From Candidatus Nitrospira neomarina (GTDB lineage: Bacteria; Nitrospirota; Nitrospiria; Nitrospirales; UBA8639), in contig NZ_CP116968.1 in NCBI RefSeq assembly GCF_032051675.1, positions 4,147,001-4,211,000 on the forward strand: DNA of 64,000 bases, in the 5' to 3' direction. The stretch's first letter is position 1, and each line of letters opens with the position of its first letter. The translations under genes were made by a program, and so were the position numbers. The notes below the pieces were generated by a model. It did no database searches. It worked only from the letters and a program-made list of their open reading frames with translations, and was not told the origin of the DNA. This document shows, in pieces, positions 56,820 to 64,000 of the stretch.

Positions 56820-57437
56820 ATGGTTAAAGGGTTGATAGGTAAAAAATTAGGTATGATCCAGGTTTATGATAAGGAAAGACGCCTTATTCCTGTGACGGTT
56901 ATTGAAGCTGGCCCCTGCGGAATTGTGCAGGTCAAGAAGAAAAGTACAGATGGCTATGATGCCGTGCAGATTGGGTTTGATGAAGTGCCGGAACGAAAGC
57001 AGACGAAACCTCAGTTAGGGCACATGAAGAAAGCAGGAAATAAGGTTTGGCGTCATTTGAGAGAGTTTGGTTCAGCCGGTGAAGCGCAAGTGGGTTCCCA
57101 GGTTGACGTAAATTTGTTCTCTGAGGGTGAATCAATCAATGTTGAGGGAGTTTCTAAAGGAAAAGGATTCCAGGGAGTTATGAAGCGGCATAATTATGCC
57201 GGTGGCCCAGCATCCCATGGATCGATGTTTCATCGGGCCCCTGGGTCCATCGGGTCAAGTTCTTTTCCTTCAAGAGTATTAAAGAATAAAAAACTCCCCG
57301 GTCACATGGGGAATAAACAAATTACTGTAAGAGGATTAACGGTTTTTGGAATAAAGACCGAGGAAAACATACTCTTAATTACAGGTTCTGTCCCTGGTCC
57401 GGTTGGAGGGGTGGTCATCGTAAGGAAGGTCAGCTGA
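56820..57437 (+). CDS. rplC: Large ribosomal subunit protein uL3
   Basis: 50S protein at the peptidyl transferase centre. It has 205 residues: GLIGKKLGMIQVYDKERRLI, KGKGFQGVMKRHNYAGGPAS and the GSIGSSSFPSRVLKNKKLPG loop. Its stop overlaps the rplD start by one base (TGATG). Confidence 0.96.
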   Translation: MVKGLIGKKLGMIQVYDKERRLIPVTVIEAGPCGIVQVKKKSTDGYDAVQIGFDEVPERKQTKPQLGHMKKAGNKVWRHLREFGSAGEAQVGSQVDVNLFSEGESINVEGVSKGKGFQGVMKRHNYAGGPASHGSMFHRAPGSIGSSSFPSRVLKNKKLPGHMGNKQITVRGLTVFGIKTEENILLITGSVPGPVGGVVIVRKVS

Positions 57438-58066
57438 TGCAATCTATTGATGCTTTTCCTGTATTTGGCCCAGACTCTCGGCCTGTAGATAAAGTTGATT
57501 TGACGAATGGGGTTTTCAGTTCGTCGGTTAATCCCTCATTGGTTCACCGCGCAGTGGTGATGCAGCGGTCAAGTGCTCGGCAGGGTACAGCGTCTACGCT
57601 TGGTCGTGGGGAAGTAAGGGGCGGCGGTAAGAAACCATGGAAGCAAAAGCATACGGGTCGGGCAAGATCCGGATCAAGTCGATCTCCGATTTGGAGGGGC
57701 GGCGGTACAGTTTTCGGGCCGAAGCCTAGATCGTATTCATCCACCTTGCCAAAGAAAATGTATAGGGCGGCCTTAAGAGGAGCTCTGGCAGCCAAGGCTG
57801 GAGATGGATTGGTGGTCTTGGGCGACTTGGTACTTCCTGAATTGAAAACTCGTGAATTGGTTAAGTCCTTATCCAATGTCGGGGCGAGTGGGAAGGTCCT
57901 ATTAGTCATTCAGGAGGAATTGGCTGATATTTTTCGTATTGGAAAAAATGTAAAGAATCTTAAAATTCTTCATGGTAAGGACCTTAATGTATATGACGTG
58001 CTTTGGTGTGAAAAATTGGTTGTAACCAAGGCAGAGCTGGAACGAATTCAGGAAATTTGGGTGTAA
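57437..58066 (+). CDS. rplD: Large ribosomal subunit protein uL4
   Basis: Lines the peptide exit tunnel. It has 209 residues: QGTASTLGRGEVRGGGKKPW, KQKHTGRARSGSSRSPIWRG, GPKPRSYSSTLPKKMYRAAL. In E. coli L4 regulates the S10 operon; I cannot see such a leader here. It overlaps rplC by one base and is followed by rplW after 1 bp. Confidence 0.95.
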   Translation: MQSIDAFPVFGPDSRPVDKVDLTNGVFSSSVNPSLVHRAVVMQRSSARQGTASTLGRGEVRGGGKKPWKQKHTGRARSGSSRSPIWRGGGTVFGPKPRSYSSTLPKKMYRAALRGALAAKAGDGLVVLGDLVLPELKTRELVKSLSNVGASGKVLLVIQEELADIFRIGKNVKNLKILHGKDLNVYDVLWCEKLVVTKAELERIQEIWV

Positions 58067-58067
58067 C

Positions 58068-58355
58068 GTGAATCCACATGATGTTTTAATTCGTCCTTTG
58101 TTAACAGAAAAAATTACCGCAATACGCGAGATTAAGAATGGTATTGCGTTCTCCGTGCATCGTCAGGCGACTCGGATTGATATTCGAAGAGCCGTGGAGA
58201 AGGTGTTTAGCGTTAAGGTGGCTTCGGTGAATGTGATGAATGTTAGGGGCAAAAAAAAACGACAAGGTCGTTTTACTGGGAAGAGATCGGATTGGAGGAA
58301 GGCCTTCATTACATTAAAAGAGGGCGAAAAAATAGAATTGTATGAAAGTGCCTAG
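58068..58355 (+). CDS. rplW: Large ribosomal subunit protein uL23
   Basis: Exit-tunnel rim protein, docking site for trigger factor and SRP. It has 95 residues from a GTG start: LIRPLLTEKITAIREIKNGI, RRAVEKVFSVKVASVNVMNV, KKRQGRFTGKRSDWRKAFIT. Confidence 0.95.
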   Translation: MNPHDVLIRPLLTEKITAIREIKNGIAFSVHRQATRIDIRRAVEKVFSVKVASVNVMNVRGKKKRQGRFTGKRSDWRKAFITLKEGEKIELYESA

Positions 58356-58400
58356 TGGATTTTATTTTTTGTCAATTCCTGAAATAAAGAGAGTTCGTTT

Positions 58401-59240
58401 ATGCCAATAAAAGAATATAATCCAACGTCACCTGGCCGAAGGGGAATGTCGGCTGTCACCGGTGAGGGGTTATCGCGTAAAAGACCGGAAAAAGCCCTTA
58501 CCAGTTTTAAATCTAAATCTGGTGGGAGGAATAACTCTGGAAGAATTACTTCCCGATTTAAAGGTGGTGGGCATAAGCGCCTCTATAGGAAAATTGATTT
58601 TAAACGGGATAAATTAAACATTGTAGGCAAGGTGGCCGGAATTGAATATGACCCTAATCGATCGGCTCGAATTGCACTTTTGCATTATGCGGATGGGGAA
58701 AAACGCTATATCCTGGCTCCTTTGGGTTTGAAGGTCGGGGATTCAGTTAAAGCTGGTACTGGGGTAGACGTGAGGGTGGGAAATGCTTTGCCTCTTATGG
58801 AAATGCCTCTTGGTATAGTTGTGCACAATGTAGAGTTAAAGCCGGGTAAGGGAGCCCAATTAGTTCGGAGTGCAGGGGCTTCGGCTCAGGTGATGGGCCG
58901 GGATGAGGGCTATGTCCAGATTCGTTTAACGTCTGGTGAAATGAGGAAAATACTCGGAACATGTATGGCCACGATCGGGCAGGTCGGGAATTCTGACCAT
59001 AATAACGTCACCATTGGGAAAGCTGGTCGATCTCGATGGTTAGGGCGTAAACCCCATCAACGGGGAGTGGTGATGAATCCGGTTGACCATCCCCATGGCG
59101 GTGGTGAAGGAAAGTCCGGTCAAGGGAATCCGCATCCTGTTTCACCGTGGGGTCAGCCGACAAAGGGGTTTAAAACAAGAAAGCCGCGAAACCAAAGCTC
59201 GCGTTTTATAATTGCCGGTAGAAAGAAAAAGTCCCGTTAA
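58401..59240 (+). CDS. rplB: Large ribosomal subunit protein uL2
   Basis: Core 50S protein near the peptidyl transferase centre. It has 279 residues: [20 protein letters not shown], the conserved [13 protein letters not shown] (His essential in the family), and [15 protein letters not shown]. It lies between rplW and rpsS. Confidence 0.96.
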   Translation: MPIKEYNPTSPGRRGMSAVTGEGLSRKRPEKALTSFKSKSGGRNNSGRITSRFKGGGHKRLYRKIDFKRDKLNIVGKVAGIEYDPNRSARIALLHYADGEKRYILAPLGLKVGDSVKAGTGVDVRVGNALPLMEMPLGIVVHNVELKPGKGAQLVRSAGASAQVMGRDEGYVQIRLTSGEMRKILGTCMATIGQVGNSDHNNVTIGKAGRSRWLGRKPHQRGVVMNPVDHPHGGGEGKSGQGNPHPVSPWGQPTKGFKTRKPRNQSSRFIIAGRKKKSR

Positions 59241-59255
59241 TTTAAGGGGGAATCG

Positions 59256-59543
59256 ATGCCAAGGTCAGTCCATAAAGGTCCATTTGTCGATGACCATATT
59301 GCAAAAAAAGTTGAAAAGGCCAGAGAGGGAAGAGAGTCCAAGGTAATAAAAACCTGGTCGAGACGGTCGACAATTATTCCAGATATGATCGGCTTAACTT
59401 TTGCGGTCCATAACGGAAAGAAATTTATCCCGGTTTTTATTACCGACAATATGGTGGGTCATAAATTGGGTGAATTCGCTCCGACGAGATTTTTTAAGGG
59501 ACATGGTCATGCCAGGAGTGAAAAGGCTGTTGCGTTAAAGTAA
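59256..59543 (+). CDS. rpsS: Small ribosomal subunit protein uS19
   Basis: 30S head protein. It has 95 residues: [40 protein letters not shown], and [20 protein letters not shown]. Confidence 0.96.
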   Translation: MPRSVHKGPFVDDHIAKKVEKAREGRESKVIKTWSRRSTIIPDMIGLTFAVHNGKKFIPVFITDNMVGHKLGEFAPTRFFKGHGHARSEKAVALK

Positions 59544-59594
59544 AAAATTTTCGGTTTTCTTAAGTCATAGGTATTTGAGCAAGGTAGAAAAAAT

Positions 59595-59933
59595 ATGGCG
59601 GAAGCTAAAGCAATTCTTCGACATGTAAGATTGGCCCCACGTAAGGCAAGGTTGATTGTTGATATGGTTAGGGGAAGGAATGCGGCTGAAGCATTAGCCA
59701 TATTGAAATATACCCCCAGGTCAGCGGCCAGGGTGGTTGAGCAATTACTCTTTTCGGCAGTATCTAACGCCGGGCAGAAGGATTTGGGTGACCCAGAAAA
59801 TCTTCGAATCGCCAGAGCGTATGTGGATGGTGGTCCAATATATAAGCGCTTTCGCCCTCGATCAATGGGAAGGGCTAACCCTATTCATAAGAGAACGAGT
59901 CATATAACAATCGTTGTGAGTCCGGCTGGGTAG
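59595..59933 (+). CDS. rplV: Large ribosomal subunit protein uL22
   Basis: Exit-tunnel protein. It has 112 residues: HVRLAPRKARLIVDMVRGRN, LKYTPRSAARVVEQLLFSAV, and the hairpin region RFRPRSMGRANPIHKRTSHI. Confidence 0.95.
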   Translation: MAEAKAILRHVRLAPRKARLIVDMVRGRNAAEALAILKYTPRSAARVVEQLLFSAVSNAGQKDLGDPENLRIARAYVDGGPIYKRFRPRSMGRANPIHKRTSHITIVVSPAG

Positions 59934-59980
59934 TGGTGCCTATTTTTCAAATCTTGGGAGTTAAGGGGGAGAAAGAATAG

Positions 59981-60646
59981 ATGGGTCAAAAGACGCACCC
60001 GTATGGTTTCAGATTGGGTTATACCAGAACATGGCATTCGCGATGGTATGCAAAAAAAGACTTTGCGAAGTTGCTTCACCAAGATTTGTCCATTAGGGAC
60101 GTGGTTAAAAAACGTTTGTATCATGCTGGCATATCCAGCGTGGAAATAGAGCGATCTGGCAATCAACTTAAATTGATCATTCATACTGCTCGTCCCGGAA
60201 TTATCATAGGGAGGAAGGGCGCTGAGGTTGATAAATTGAAAGCCACGCTTGAAAAAGAGTATGGCAATGAAGTTTTTGTAACGGTGAAAGAAATTAAGAA
60301 GCCAGAGCTGGATGCTCAGCTGGTTGCAGAGAACATTGCCACCCAATTGGAAAAGCGGGTCTCATTTCGTCGTGCGTTGAAGCGAAGCGTGGCCTCTGCT
60401 TTGAGACTTGGAGCTTTGGGGATTAAGGTGTATTGCGCTGGTCGGCTGGGAGGACATGAAATTGCCAGAACTGAGTGGTATCGAGAGGGTCGAGTTCCCC
60501 TTCATACTCTGAGGGCGGATGTTGAATATGGATTTGCCGAGGCCAAAACCGCCATGGGCCAAATTGGGGTAAAGGCTTGGATATTTAAAGGTGATGCTCA
60601 AATACCTTCTTTGGAAAAGTCGGAGCCTTCATTAGGTTTTTTATAA
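59981..60646 (+). CDS. rpsC: Small ribosomal subunit protein uS3
   Basis: 30S head protein with helicase role. It has 221 residues: [22 protein letters not shown] domain with [35 protein letters not shown] and [20 protein letters not shown]. Confidence 0.96.
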   Translation: MGQKTHPYGFRLGYTRTWHSRWYAKKDFAKLLHQDLSIRDVVKKRLYHAGISSVEIERSGNQLKLIIHTARPGIIIGRKGAEVDKLKATLEKEYGNEVFVTVKEIKKPELDAQLVAENIATQLEKRVSFRRALKRSVASALRLGALGIKVYCAGRLGGHEIARTEWYREGRVPLHTLRADVEYGFAEAKTAMGQIGVKAWIFKGDAQIPSLEKSEPSLGFL

Positions 60647-60683
60647 AGATGGTAATGATCTAAGTGATTGGAGTATTTGAAAG

Positions 60684-61106
60684 ATGTTAGCTCCGAAAAG
60701 GGTTAAATTCAGAAAGGTTCAAAAGGGCCGGATGCGTGGTAAGGCCTACCGTGGTGGGGAAATCGCCTATGGAGTATTCGGCCTTAAGGCCATGGAGCCA
60801 GGAAGAATTACGGCCAGGCAAATCGAAGCTGCTCGTATCGCGATGACCAGACATGTCAAGAGGGGTGGGAGGATTTGGACCAGAATTTTCCCTGATAAGC
60901 CCATTACTAAGAAGCCTGCGGAAGTTCGAATGGGAAAAGGAAAGGGGAACCCTGAATATTGGGTTGCCCCGGTAAAGTCTGGAAGGATTTTGTTTGAAAT
61001 GGATGATGTTACGCAAACCGTTGCAGAAGAGGCATTGCGTTTGGCAGGGCATAAATTACCTGTGGCCACAAAATTTGTTATTCGTGGAGAGATACCTGTT
61101 TTGTAG
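60684..61106 (+). CDS. rplP: Large ribosomal subunit protein uL16
   Basis: 50S protein at the A-site tRNA path. It has 140 residues: [60 protein letters not shown]. rpmC starts within 10 bp of the stop. Confidence 0.96.
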   Translation: MLAPKRVKFRKVQKGRMRGKAYRGGEIAYGVFGLKAMEPGRITARQIEAARIAMTRHVKRGGRIWTRIFPDKPITKKPAEVRMGKGKGNPEYWVAPVKSGRILFEMDDVTQTVAEEALRLAGHKLPVATKFVIRGEIPVL

Positions 61107-61115
61107 GTATTGGAT

Positions 61116-61304
61116 ATGGAAATGGACGAAATAAAAAATTTAGAAAAAAGTGAGTTGTTTGAAAAAATAAATAAATTGAAGCAGGAATTGTTTCATTTTC
61201 GGAGTCAATTGGCATTAGGACGCATGGAAAATCCAATGCGAATACGTGAGACAAGAAAAGATATCGCCAGGGTTAAAACTGTTCTTCGCCAAAAGGCTAA
61301 TTAG
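61116..61304 (+). CDS. rpmC: Large ribosomal subunit protein uL29
   Basis: Small helical exit-tunnel protein. It has 62 residues from ATG 61116; an in-frame TTG at 61110 and an ATG at 61122 are also possible, and no start has a strong ribosome-binding site (TAGGT lies about 8 bp before 61116). The core [20 protein letters not shown] and [19 protein letters not shown] are typical. Confidence 0.92.
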   Translation: MEMDEIKNLEKSELFEKINKLKQELFHFRSQLALGRMENPMRIRETRKDIARVKTVLRQKAN

Positions 61305-61338
61305 TCAACCAAGACTTTGTAAGGAAAGTTAATTAATT

Positions 61339-61605
61339 ATGACACAGACCAGGGCTCTGCCCCGATCACTTACGGGAAAAGTAGTTAGTAATAAAATGCA
61401 AAAAACCGTTGTGGTTGAAGTTATTCGCATAGAGCGTCATTCTCTGTATGGAAAAGTGTTGAGAAGAAAGACAAAGTTAAAGGCTCACGATGAAGTGAAT
61501 CAATGCCAAATAGGAGATCAGGTTCATATTGTCTATGCGCGGCCTTTAAGTAAGACCAAGCATTGGCGAGTTTCTGAGGTTTTAAGTAAACGAGTGGCTT
61601 CCTAG
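61339..61605 (+). CDS. rpsQ: Small ribosomal subunit protein uS17
   Basis: OB-fold 30S protein. It has 88 residues: LTGKVVSNKMQKTVVVEVIR, KLKAHDEVNQCQIGDQVHI and RPLSKTKHWRVSEVL. Confidence 0.95.
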   Translation: MTQTRALPRSLTGKVVSNKMQKTVVVEVIRIERHSLYGKVLRRKTKLKAHDEVNQCQIGDQVHIVYARPLSKTKHWRVSEVLSKRVAS

Positions 61606-61661
61606 AATTCTGGGTATGTGTTTTAAATATTTCTTCGGTTAATAAGAAATAGAGAAACCTA

Positions 61662-62030
61662 ATGATACAAAATTATACTTATCTAGACGTGGCCGATAAT
61701 TCAGGCGCAAAAAATGTGATGTGTTTTCATGTGCTGGGTGGAACGAAGCGCCGGTATGGGTCTTTAGGGGACATCATTGTGGTGGCCGTAAAAGAGGCAA
61801 TTCCAAAGGCATCAGTTAAAAAAGGTGACGTCATGAAGGCCGTCATTGTCCGAACTAAAAAAGGCCGTCGAAGAGAAGATGGTTCTCATATCAAATTCGA
61901 CAGGAATGCGTGTGTTTTAGTTAATGCTCAAGGTGATCCTGTTGGGACTCGTATCTTTGGGCCCGTTGCAAGAGAATTAAGAAAGAAAAAGTACATGAAA
62001 ATTATATCTCTGGCTCCAGAAGTCATTTAG
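61662..62030 (+). CDS. rplN: Large ribosomal subunit protein uL14
   Basis: 50S interface protein. It has 122 residues: [60 protein letters not shown]. It starts with Ile-Gln as is usual. Confidence 0.96.
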   Translation: MIQNYTYLDVADNSGAKNVMCFHVLGGTKRRYGSLGDIIVVAVKEAIPKASVKKGDVMKAVIVRTKKGRRREDGSHIKFDRNACVLVNAQGDPVGTRIFGPVARELRKKKYMKIISLAPEVI

Positions 62031-62041
62031 GGTAGGTTAAT

Positions 62042-62374
62042 ATGGCTGAAAAATTTCGGATAAAAAAAGGCGATTTAGTTATGGTTATCGCTGGTAAGGA
62101 GCGTGGTAAGACGGGGAAAGTCCTCCAGGTTCAAACAAAAGATGCCAGGGTCACAGTTGAAAAGCTAAATATAATTAAGCGACATACAAAACCAAACGCT
62201 AAAAATAAGCAGGGGGGAATCCTTGAGCGGGAAGGTTTTATGGCGATTTCCAATGTCATGGCATTTTGTGATTCTGTTAAAAAACCTTCAAGAATGAAAA
62301 TGAAAACTTTTGATGATGGACGGAAAGTCCGTGTTTATCAAAAAGCACCAAATGAAGTTTTGGATAAAAGCTGA
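62042..62374 (+). CDS. rplX: Large ribosomal subunit protein uL24
   Basis: 50S assembly initiator. It has 110 residues: [20 protein letters not shown] (KOW motif), [20 protein letters not shown]. Its stop overlaps the rplE ATG by one base (TGATG). Confidence 0.95.
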   Translation: MAEKFRIKKGDLVMVIAGKERGKTGKVLQVQTKDARVTVEKLNIIKRHTKPNAKNKQGGILEREGFMAISNVMAFCDSVKKPSRMKMKTFDDGRKVRVYQKAPNEVLDKS

Positions 62375-63000
62375 TGAAATCAAAATCTGTAACCAAACAA
62401 GCAGCCAAAGAAAAGGAAAAGGCCGTCGGTTCCTCTGCGGTTAAACCGAAGGATTATATTCCACGGATTAAGGCAATGTACCATGAACAGGTTATCCCTG
62501 CCATGATGAAGGAATTTGGGTATAAAAACCCAATGCAGGTGCCTCGAGTGGAAAGGATCGTCTTAAATATTGGTATGGGGGAAGCCGTTCAAAATGTAAA
62601 ATTATTGGAAAGTGCCGCGGCCGAACTTGAACAAATAACCGGGCAAAAGCCTGTCTTGACTCGATCAAAAAAAGCCATCGCGGGATTCAAATTGCGTGAA
62701 GGAATTCCGATAGGAGCGAAGGTTACCTTAAGGGGCGCAAGGATGCATGAGTTTTTGGACCGGTTGGTATCAGTGGCTTTACCCAGAATTCGTGATTTCC
62801 GTGGGATCTCGCCAAAAGCTTTCGATGGACGAGGGAACTATACGCTCGGCTTAAAAGAACAGCTGGCGTTTCCTGAAATAAAATATGATGATGTTGCATC
62901 AATCCATGGGATGGATATTACGTTTGTTACTACCGCTCAACGGAATGATGAAGCCAAATCTTTATTGGCCCACTTAGGAATGCCTTTTCGGAAACCCTAA
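62374..63000 (+). CDS. rplE: Large ribosomal subunit protein uL5
   Basis: Binds 5S rRNA and P-site tRNA. It has 208 residues, about 27 longer than usual because of a Lys/Ala-rich N-terminal extension ([19 protein letters not shown]). The overlap with the rplX stop supports this start. The core begins at [20 protein letters not shown] and has [37 protein letters not shown] and [20 protein letters not shown]. Confidence 0.94.
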   Translation: MKSKSVTKQAAKEKEKAVGSSAVKPKDYIPRIKAMYHEQVIPAMMKEFGYKNPMQVPRVERIVLNIGMGEAVQNVKLLESAAAELEQITGQKPVLTRSKKAIAGFKLREGIPIGAKVTLRGARMHEFLDRLVSVALPRIRDFRGISPKAFDGRGNYTLGLKEQLAFPEIKYDDVASIHGMDITFVTTAQRNDEAKSLLAHLGMPFRKP

Positions 63001-63018
63001 GGAGGGAAAGGAGCGAAC

Positions 63019-63204
63019 GTGTCAAGGTTAGCACTAAAAAATAAGGCAAAACGAAAGCCAAAATTTGCATGCCGCCACTATAATCGTTGTCCGCTTTGTG
63101 GGCGCGTGAGAGGATTTTTGCGTCGCTTCCTTATGTGTCGAATATGTTTTCGTTTCCTGAGTTTGCGTGGTGATATCCCCGGCGTAACCAAATCCAGTTG
63201 GTAG
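63019..63204 (+). CDS. rpsN: Small ribosomal subunit protein uS14, zinc type
   Basis: 30S head protein. It has 61 residues from a GTG with GGAGGGAAAGGAG upstream. The zinc site is Cys24-x2-Cys27 and Cys40-x2-Cys43 (CPLC, CRIC), so this is the short zinc-binding type. The C-terminal [13 protein letters not shown] is typical. Confidence 0.95.
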   Translation: MSRLALKNKAKRKPKFACRHYNRCPLCGRVRGFLRRFLMCRICFRFLSLRGDIPGVTKSSW

Positions 63205-63264
63205 CGTATTTGTTAAACAATTTTTGGTAGCAATTGGCAAATAATTCAATATGAGGTTTTTAGC

Positions 63265-63672
63265 ATGTCGATGACTGATCCTCTCGCAGATTTATTCGTG
63301 CGAATCCAAAATGCGGGAAGCCGTGGCCACGATTTGGTTAAAATCCCATCTTCTCGGGTTAAAAAAGATATCCTGCGAATTTTCAAGGAAGAGGGATTCA
63401 TCCGTGACTATAAAGCGGCTACGGGTGCCAATGGGCACCCAGTTATTGAAGTTTCTCTTCGATATGCTCCTGGTCGCCAAAAAAAATCATTCATAACCGG
63501 GATAAAACGGATCAGTAAGCCGGGGTGTAGAGTATATGCGGGAAAGGAAGATCTTCCACGAGTGATGCGGGGATTGGGAATGGCTATTCTAACCACTGAT
63601 CGTGGATTATTAACTGATGAACAATGCAGAAGTTCCCAGGTTGGCGGTGAAGTTTTATGCCATGTGTGGTGA
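63265..63672 (+). CDS. rpsH: Small ribosomal subunit protein uS8
   Basis: 30S protein; in E. coli it represses the spc operon. It has 135 residues: MTDPLADLFVRIQNAGSRGH at the start, then GIKRISKPGCRVYAGKEDLP and the C-terminal GLGMAILTTDRGLLTDEQC. An ATG at 63271 is an alternative start. Confidence 0.95.
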   Translation: MSMTDPLADLFVRIQNAGSRGHDLVKIPSSRVKKDILRIFKEEGFIRDYKAATGANGHPVIEVSLRYAPGRQKKSFITGIKRISKPGCRVYAGKEDLPRVMRGLGMAILTTDRGLLTDEQCRSSQVGGEVLCHVW

Positions 63673-63717
63673 TTGTGGATACCTTTTTTACTGGAATTTT
63701 TAATTAATAGGTTAATC

Positions 63718-64000
63718 ATGTCGAGGATTGGACGAAAGCCGATAGCAATTCCCAAGGGCGTCGAAGTGCAGGTCATTGATGGGAACGTTTTAGTGAAGGG
63801 GCCGCTGGGCCAACTCCAGTGGGGTCTGAGCCCGGGAATAGAAGCCAGTATAGAGAAGGAAGTAGTTTCGTTGTCCAGAACCGACGATTCAGCAAAACTA
63901 AAGGCGCTACATGGGCTAACAAGGGCGGAGCTTGCTAATCAGTTCAAGGGAGTCAAAGAGGGTTTCCAGGAAAACCTTGAGGTGATGGGGGTTGGATACC
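63718..64000 (+). CDS. rplF: Large ribosomal subunit protein uL6, N-terminal part
   Basis: About 94 codons before the window ends. MSRIGRKPIAIPKGVEVQVI and VKGPLGQL are the standard start, and LTRAELANQFKGVKEGFQ, then LEVMGVGY, follow as expected. It lies directly after rpsH, as in the spc operon. Confidence 0.94.
   Translation, partial: MSRIGRKPIAIPKGVEVQVIDGNVLVKGPLGQLQWGLSPGIEASIEKEVVSLSRTDDSAKLKALHGLTRAELANQFKGVKEGFQENLEVMGVGY

Noticed and set aside
1..64000. CRISPR array, prophage, insertion sequence or defence island
   Set aside because: No direct-repeat array, integrase, transposase, restriction or phage genes were seen; the window is almost entirely housekeeping genes.

Overview
The window is 64 kb of a dense, mostly housekeeping bacterial chromosome of moderate GC. 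The genes read almost entirely left to right. Nothing here fixes the species (no rRNA). The combination of a Pup gene in an otherwise Gram-negative-looking gene set, a protein of tandem PCP_red domains in a non-photosynthetic context, a planctomycete-like EF-Tu switch I, and an aro/cmk/rpsA/ihf cluster fits Nitrospirota (a Nitrospira-like bacterium) best. That assignment is inference from gene content.

Layout. 1-2825: the 3' end of pilB, then pilT and pilC (type IV pilus motor and platform). 2844-6192: ispE, prs, rplY, pth. 6193-6693: a gene-free gap. 6694-8574: rpsF-ssb-rpsR, then yceD-rpmF. 8620-15924: a fatty-acid cluster plsX-fabH-enoyl reductase-fabD-fabG-acpP-fabF, ending in rnc. 15941-18247: a periplasmic cyclophilin, then two minus-strand genes (a Cys-rich protein of unknown function and an exported beta-propeller-like protein). 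18248-21557: a palindromic intergenic repeat, folD, panB and a methyltransferase. 21704-31739: pheA-hisC-aroF-tyrA-aroA-cmk-plsC-rpsA-sppA-ihfB. 31743-35281: the PCP_red protein, RNase H and a TPR protein on the minus strand, tRNA-Val, and a lone pup. 35622-38384: the (p)ppGpp synthetase/hydrolase and a DUF192 protein.

38694-64000 is one long information-processing block: tRNA-Tyr, tRNA-Gly, tRNA-Thr, tuf1, rpmG, tRNA-Trp, secE, nusG, rplK, rplA, rplJ/rplL, rpoB, rpoC, then the str operon (rpsL, rpsG, fusA, tuf2), then S10 and spc genes from rpsJ to rplF, which runs off the end. Genes are tightly packed, with several 1-4 bp stop/start overlaps, and most of the regulation I can see is at a few sigma-70-like promoters.

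The most unusual points are: (i) rplJ and rplL form a single open reading frame with no stop between L10 and L7/L12; (ii) both EF-Tu copies lack the usual RGITI switch I and carry a longer, divergent one, while the two genes differ at only three clustered silent sites; (iii) a Pup gene ending in GGE stands alone, without proteasome, dop or pafA genes; (iv) a 328-residue protein is built of four PCP_red-like repeats; (v) a 115-bp inverted-repeat element lies upstream of folD. I saw no prophage, insertion sequence, CRISPR array or defence system.
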